Positions 24,447-27,485 of a DNA stretch of 27,485 nt are shown here, piece by piece. Position numbers and translations under genes: made by a program. The stretch comes from an uncultured Bacilli bacterium (GTDB lineage: Bacteria > Bacillota_I > Bacilli_A > RF39 > UBA660). Position 1 is the stretch's first letter, and the number at the start of each line of letters is the position of its first letter. Location of the stretch: positions 1-27,485 of the forward strand of contig CANTWP010000051.1 in the NCBI GenBank assembly GCA_947853245.1. The letters run 5' to 3'. The notes beneath the pieces are model-generated. The model was given only the letters and a program-made list of their open reading frames with translations, did not search any database and had not been told where the DNA came from.

Positions 24447-24707
24447 ATGCGAGAAATCGAAATTGGTAAAACATATAAACATTTTAAAGGAAATTTATAT
24501 AAAGTTTTAGATATTGTCTATGATTCTGAATCTAATAATGATACTGAATATAGAAAAGTAGTAATTTATCAAGCTTTGTATGGAGATAAATTAAAGTGGG
24601 CTAGACCATATGATATGTTTAATAGTGAAGTTGATCATGATAAATATCCTGATATTAAACAAAAATATCGATTCGAAGAGTATATAGATAACTTAGCAAC
24701 TGAATAA
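24447..24707 (+). CDS. DUF1653 family protein
   Basis: 86 residues, one small beta-rich domain: GKTYKHFKGNLYKVLDIVYDSE, then VVIYQALYGDKLKWARPYDMF and YRFE, which match the DUF1653 pattern (YxHfKGxxYxVl...vvYqaLYg...xWvRPxxMF). The family's biochemical role is not established; it is often a stand-alone cytoplasmic protein. ATG 24447 follows AAGGATGGTG. It is a monocistronic unit between asnB and the ECF sigma operon. Confidence 0.88.
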   Translation: MREIEIGKTYKHFKGNLYKVLDIVYDSESNNDTEYRKVVIYQALYGDKLKWARPYDMFNSEVDHDKYPDIKQKYRFEEYIDNLATE

Positions 24708-24767
24708 TTTTGTAATATTTATTATAAAATTATGTTTTTATTTTCAAATAGAAATTATATAAATATT

Positions 24768-24806
24768 AAAAGATAGATTTAATTGCTTATATATAGTCTA
24801 TCTTTT
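24768..24806 (+). terminator. Hairpin after the DUF1653 gene
   Basis: AAAAGATAGA (24768-24777) pairs with TCTATCTTTT (24797-24806) across a 19-base loop. Only four T follow the core stem, so its strength as a terminator is uncertain. Confidence 0.5.
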
Positions 24807-24831
24807 AAATTTAAAAAATTTATATTTTTTT

Positions 24832-24856
24832 GGAACTTTTTTCTAAAAATAACGAC
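24832..24856 (+). promoter_or_regulatory. ECF-type promoter (GGAAC-N16-CGAC)
   Basis: GGAAC (24832-24836), followed by TTTTTT, a 16-base spacer and CGAC (24853-24856) just 20 bases upstream of an ECF sigma gene. The -35 is the hallmark AAC-containing ECF element and CGAC is close to the usual CGTC -10. This indicates that the sigma factor transcribes its own operon. Confidence 0.75.
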
Positions 24857-24876
24857 TAGTATAGTGAGGTGGAACA

Positions 24877-25419
24877 ATGATCGATCAAGAAACCTTAAAA
24901 ACATTTGATGAATTGTATTATGACACTTATGATTATGTATTAAAATATGTAGTATGTAATTGTTCCAAATTAAATGATGTTGAAGATATCGTTCAAAATG
25001 TATATATGGAAGCATATAAACAAATATTAAAAGGAGTAAAAATTTCTAATTTTAAAGCATATGTTTTAGGAATAGCAAAAAATAAAGTAAAGGATTACTA
25101 TAGATTTTGTTATAAAGAAAAAATACTTTCTTTTTTTTCGGATTTTGAAGATAACAAAACATCTTTAGAAATATCATCTGATATTAATATTCAAAATGAT
25201 CTAATTATTTCAGAAAAAATTAATTTTGTTTTTGAATATTTAAAAACAAAAAAGATTATAGTTTTTAAAATATTTTATTTATACTATTATTTTGGATTAA
25301 CTATCAAAGAAATTTCTAAAGAACTTGGTACAACAGAATCAAATGTTAAACATAATTTGTATAGGACATTAGGTGAGTTAAAAAACTTATTGGAAAGTGG
25401 TGAGTTGGAAAATGTCTAA
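24877..25419 (+). CDS. ECF-family RNA polymerase sigma factor
   Basis: 180 residues. Region 2 spans about residues 10-70 (YDYVLKYVVCN, VEDIVQNVYMEAYKQ, FKAYVLGIAKNKVKDYYR), with the region 2.2-2.4 pattern for core and -10 binding. A linker of about 40 residues leads to region 4 (about 120-175), with the helix-turn-helix LTIKEISKELGTTESNVKHNLYRTLGELK that reads the -35. There is no region 1 or 3, as expected for ECF factors. The ATG follows GAGGTGG. The gene overlaps the start of a single-TM protein, the classical sigma/anti-sigma arrangement, and has an ECF promoter, so it is probably autoregulated in response to an envelope signal. Confidence 0.9.
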   Translation: MIDQETLKTFDELYYDTYDYVLKYVVCNCSKLNDVEDIVQNVYMEAYKQILKGVKISNFKAYVLGIAKNKVKDYYRFCYKEKILSFFSDFEDNKTSLEISSDINIQNDLIISEKINFVFEYLKTKKIIVFKIFYLYYYFGLTIKEISKELGTTESNVKHNLYRTLGELKNLLESGELENV

Positions 25420-26077
25420 AAGTAAAAATTTTAAAGAAAAGTTTGATAAAGAATTTAATATTGAAAATATGCATGAAAAAATTTTATTTCAAATTAGAAG
25501 TGAGAAGCAAGTAAAAAAAAGATATCCTTATTTAGCTTTTGCTAGTTTCTTAATAATCTTTGGTAGTATAGTTTTGCTACCCCCTGTAACGCAAAAACTA
25601 CAAAATAATAATAAAATATATATAAATGAAATATCAGACTTAAGTACTATTAGTGTAACTCTTAGTAGCAATTATAATATTGAAGAAGAAAAGATTACTG
25701 CTCAACGAACAGTTGATGATGACATTATTGAAAAAGTTAAATTACCAAGTGATTTAACTTTAAATGATAGATATAATGTTTATCTTAAAAATAACTTGAA
25801 TGATAATGAAGACATTTTGCATGATGAAGTATTATATTATTCTTCAAAAGAAAGAACTGCTAAAATTAGTTATTCATCAGTATCCAAACCTTTACAAAAT
25901 TATAATTTATCTGAAGATGCTTTAATTTCAAAAATTAATAATACTGCTGTAAAAATATATACGTATGAAGATTTATATTTATCTAATTTTGTTTATAATC
26001 AAGTTTATTATTTTATTGAAACAAAGAATTTTAGTAAAAATGAATTAATTGATTTGATCGAGTCAATTATAAATTAA
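25412..26077 (+). CDS. Putative transmembrane anti-sigma factor
   Basis: 221 residues from ATG 25412. A charged cytoplasmic N-terminus of about 38 residues (with NFKEKFDKEFNIENMHEKIL) is followed by one TM helix at about 39-57 (YPYLAFASFLIIFGSIVLL) and an extracytoplasmic part of about 165 residues rich in Asn, Ile and Tyr. The start overlaps the sigma gene stop by 8 bases, implying translational coupling; GTG 25397 is an alternative in-frame start. The short cytoplasmic segment would hold the sigma factor, as in RsiV- or RsgI-like proteins, but no ZAS motif (HxxxCxxC) or known sensor domain is visible. Function is inferred from position and topology. Confidence 0.7.
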   Translation: MSKSKNFKEKFDKEFNIENMHEKILFQIRSEKQVKKRYPYLAFASFLIIFGSIVLLPPVTQKLQNNNKIYINEISDLSTISVTLSSNYNIEEEKITAQRTVDDDIIEKVKLPSDLTLNDRYNVYLKNNLNDNEDILHDEVLYYSSKERTAKISYSSVSKPLQNYNLSEDALISKINNTAVKIYTYEDLYLSNFVYNQVYYFIETKNFSKNELIDLIESIIN

Positions 26078-26103
26078 AAAAAGAAAAGAGGAAAAAGAAA
26101 ATT

Positions 26104-26559
26104 ATGAAAAAATTATTTAGTTTATGTTTAATGATTGGTTTATGTTTAGTTGTTTTAACTGGTTGTGGAAAAGTTGAAACATTAGATATGAAATTAACAG
26201 AAGTTTTAGATAAAGTGTACGCTGGTGTAGAAGAAGATATGCCAAAAGTTATGAATATGGAAATAACTGATGAAAATATTGCTTATTATTTAGGCATAGA
26301 GTCATTGGATTATAAAGAAGGAATAGCGTCAGAGGCAATGAATAGTTCTATTCCACATTCAGTTGTTGTAGTTAGAGTTAATGATGGAGTAGATATTGAA
26401 CAAATAAAACAAGAAATTAAGGAAAAAGCTAATCCAAGAAAATGGATCTGTGTGGAAGCTGAAAGTGTAATTGTTGAAAGTAAAGGCGATGTTATTATTT
26501 TAATTATGACAAATACAGATTTAGCTGAAAAAGTTCAAACTAATTTTAATAATTTATGA
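26104..26559 (+). CDS. DUF4358-like lipoprotein
   Basis: 151 residues. MKK, a hydrophobic segment and a perfect lipobox LTGC give C21 as the lipidated residue. The mature part starts with KVETLDMKLTEVLDKVYAG, then YYLGIESLDYKEGIAS, SVVVVRVNDGVDIEQIKQEI and WICVEAESVIVESKGDVIILIMT, which fits the DUF4358 family. The role of that family is not established; it often occurs beside MBOAT acyltransferase genes, as here. ATG 26104 has a purine-rich leader with AGAGG 12 bases upstream, longer than usual. It follows the putative anti-sigma gene after 26 bases. The gene ends TGA directly followed by TAA. Confidence 0.82.
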   Translation: MKKLFSLCLMIGLCLVVLTGCGKVETLDMKLTEVLDKVYAGVEEDMPKVMNMEITDENIAYYLGIESLDYKEGIASEAMNSSIPHSVVVVRVNDGVDIEQIKQEIKEKANPRKWICVEAESVIVESKGDVIILIMTNTDLAEKVQTNFNNL

Positions 26560-26563
26560 TAAA

Positions 26564-26590
26564 AAAGGCCTTCATTAGAAGGCTTATTTT
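26564..26590 (+). terminator. Hairpin between the DUF4358 and MBOAT genes
   Basis: GCCTTC (26568-26573) pairs with GAAGGC (26578-26583) across ATTA, preceded by A's and followed by TTATTTT. It resembles an intrinsic terminator with a broken T-run, only 16 bases before the MBOAT ATG, so partial readthrough is possible. Confidence 0.55.
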
Positions 26591-26605
26591 ATAGAAGGAG
26601 CAAAT

Positions 26606-27485
26606 ATGGTATTTTCTAGTATCACTTTTATTTATTATTTTTTACCAATAGTATTATTAATTTATGTTATATATCCTAATAAATATAAAAATCTAATATT
26701 GTTAGTCAGTAGTTTATTATTCTATTTTTATGGTGAAAGAGTATATATTTGGATACTTTTATTATCTTGTATTATTAATTATTTTTTTGCACTTTTAATA
26801 GAAAAAAACAGGAATAATAAAAAAGCTAAAATATATTTAATTATATCTATTATTTGTAATATAGGTATGTTATGTTACTTTAAATATACTAATTTTTTTA
26901 TCCAAAATATAAATAGTTTATTTAATATTAAATTATCTTTATTTAATATTGTAATGCCTATTGGAATAAGCTTTTTTACTTTTCAAACAATGAGTTATGT
27001 TATAGATGTTTATCATGGAAAAGTTAAAGCTAATAAGAATATTTTAAACTTTGCTACTTACGTATGTTTATTTCCTCAATTAATTGCGGGACCAATTGTT
27101 AGATATAGTGATGTTAATGATGAACTTAACGAAAGAAAATTATCTTATATAGATTTTGGTAATGGTGTTAGAAGATTTGTAATAGGACTGGCTAAGAAAG
27201 TATTAATTGCTAATGTAATAGGTGAGATGTGTTCTATATTATTAGGACTTTCTGATATAACTGTAGTAGCGTATATTTTAGTAGCGATAGGTTTTTCTTT
27301 GCAAATATATTTTGATTTTTCAGGATATAGTGATATGGCTATTGGTTTAGGATTGATGTTAGGTTTTCATTTCTTAGAGAACTTTAATTATCCCTTTATT
27401 GCGAGAAGTATAACTGATTTTTGGCGTAGATGGCATATTTCTTTATCTAGTTGGTTAAGAGATTATGTTTATATTCCATTAGGTG
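26606..27485 (+). CDS. MBOAT-family O-acyltransferase (AlgI/DltB-like), truncated by the window end
   Basis: 293 residues are visible and the frame is open to the last base; family members have about 450-500. The sequence shows the AlgI-type pattern: FSSITFIYYFLPIVL at the N-terminus, LLFYFYGE, VMPIGISFFTFQTMSYVIDVY, CLFPQLIAGPIVRY, SLQIYFDFSGYSDMAIGLG and FWRRWHISLSSWLRDYVYIPLG, with H277 in the WHISLS motif. The second conserved histidine lies beyond the window. The family moves acyl groups across the membrane onto secreted glycans or teichoic acids. ATG 26606 follows GAAGGAG. Downstream (outside) an SGNH/DHHW-type partner would be expected. Position after the ECF/anti-sigma/lipoprotein genes suggests regulated surface acylation. 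Confidence 0.93.
   Translation, partial: MVFSSITFIYYFLPIVLLIYVIYPNKYKNLILLVSSLLFYFYGERVYIWILLLSCIINYFFALLIEKNRNNKKAKIYLIISIICNIGMLCYFKYTNFFIQNINSLFNIKLSLFNIVMPIGISFFTFQTMSYVIDVYHGKVKANKNILNFATYVCLFPQLIAGPIVRYSDVNDELNERKLSYIDFGNGVRRFVIGLAKKVLIANVIGEMCSILLGLSDITVVAYILVAIGFSLQIYFDFSGYSDMAIGLGLMLGFHFLENFNYPFIARSITDFWRRWHISLSSWLRDYVYIPLG

Noticed and set aside
26551..26565. Possible UGA-as-tryptophan code, suggested by the very AT-rich, mycoplasma-like sequence
   Set aside because: UGG encodes tryptophan throughout, and genes end at TGA here (TGA followed directly by TAA) and at 13380, so the standard bacterial code fits.

Overview
The window is a very AT-rich (well under one third G+C by eye) chromosomal segment from a Gram-positive-type bacterium. 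PolC (Gram-positive replicative polymerase), a T-box riboswitch, AGGAGG-like ribosome binding sites, YfhO and lipoproteins all point to Firmicutes/Bacillota. The very low GC and Asn/Lys-rich proteins resemble uncultured gut Bacilli such as the RF39 group, but that placement is inference. UGA is used as a stop (one gene ends TGA-TAA) and tryptophan is encoded by UGG, so the standard bacterial code applies rather than the mycoplasma code.

Layout. 1-900: a membrane-anchored secreted protein with its own promoter and terminator. 948-2614: a dGTPase-like HD hydrolase and a small membrane protein of the small multidrug export family. 2696-4912 (minus): an ABC transporter of the FtsX/MacB type; its permease is split by a one-base frameshift in a homopolymer. 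5062-6860: release factor 1 (prfA) and its methyltransferase (prmC). 6943-11595: polC. 11587-12531 (minus): UV damage endonuclease uvsE, tail to tail with polC. 12702-13664: a second membrane-anchored protein, then an unidentified small minus-strand gene. 13806-16397: polA. 16503-17105: a third anchored protein (lipoprotein). 17201-21910: a GT-C-like membrane protein, a YfhO-family protein and undecaprenyl-diphosphatase (uppP), probably one envelope-glycan unit. 21938-22375 (minus): an unidentified helical protein. 22432-24346: a sigma-A promoter, a T-box riboswitch with an AAC (Asn) specifier and an asparagine synthase. 24447-24707: a DUF1653 protein. 24832-27485: an ECF sigma factor with a recognisable ECF promoter of its own, an overlapping single-TM putative anti-sigma gene, a DUF4358-type lipoprotein and the start of an MBOAT O-acyltransferase that runs off the window.

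How it works together. Most genes are housekeeping (replication, repair, translation termination, cell-wall lipid recycling). Two regulatory stories stand out. First, three otherwise dissimilar envelope proteins, scattered between housekeeping genes, share an almost superimposable upstream region (two TTTAC boxes one helical turn apart, then about 28 bp to TTACTTG plus a T-run and a TTAATATA-like -10), which looks like a small regulon. Second, an ECF sigma/anti-sigma pair is autoregulated by a GGAAC-N16-CGAC promoter and leads into a lipoprotein and a surface O-acyltransferase, suggesting an envelope-modification stress response. No tRNA, rRNA, CRISPR array, insertion sequence or prophage was seen. 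The only gene-free stretch above 300 bases (22376-22762) is filled by a promoter and the T-box leader.
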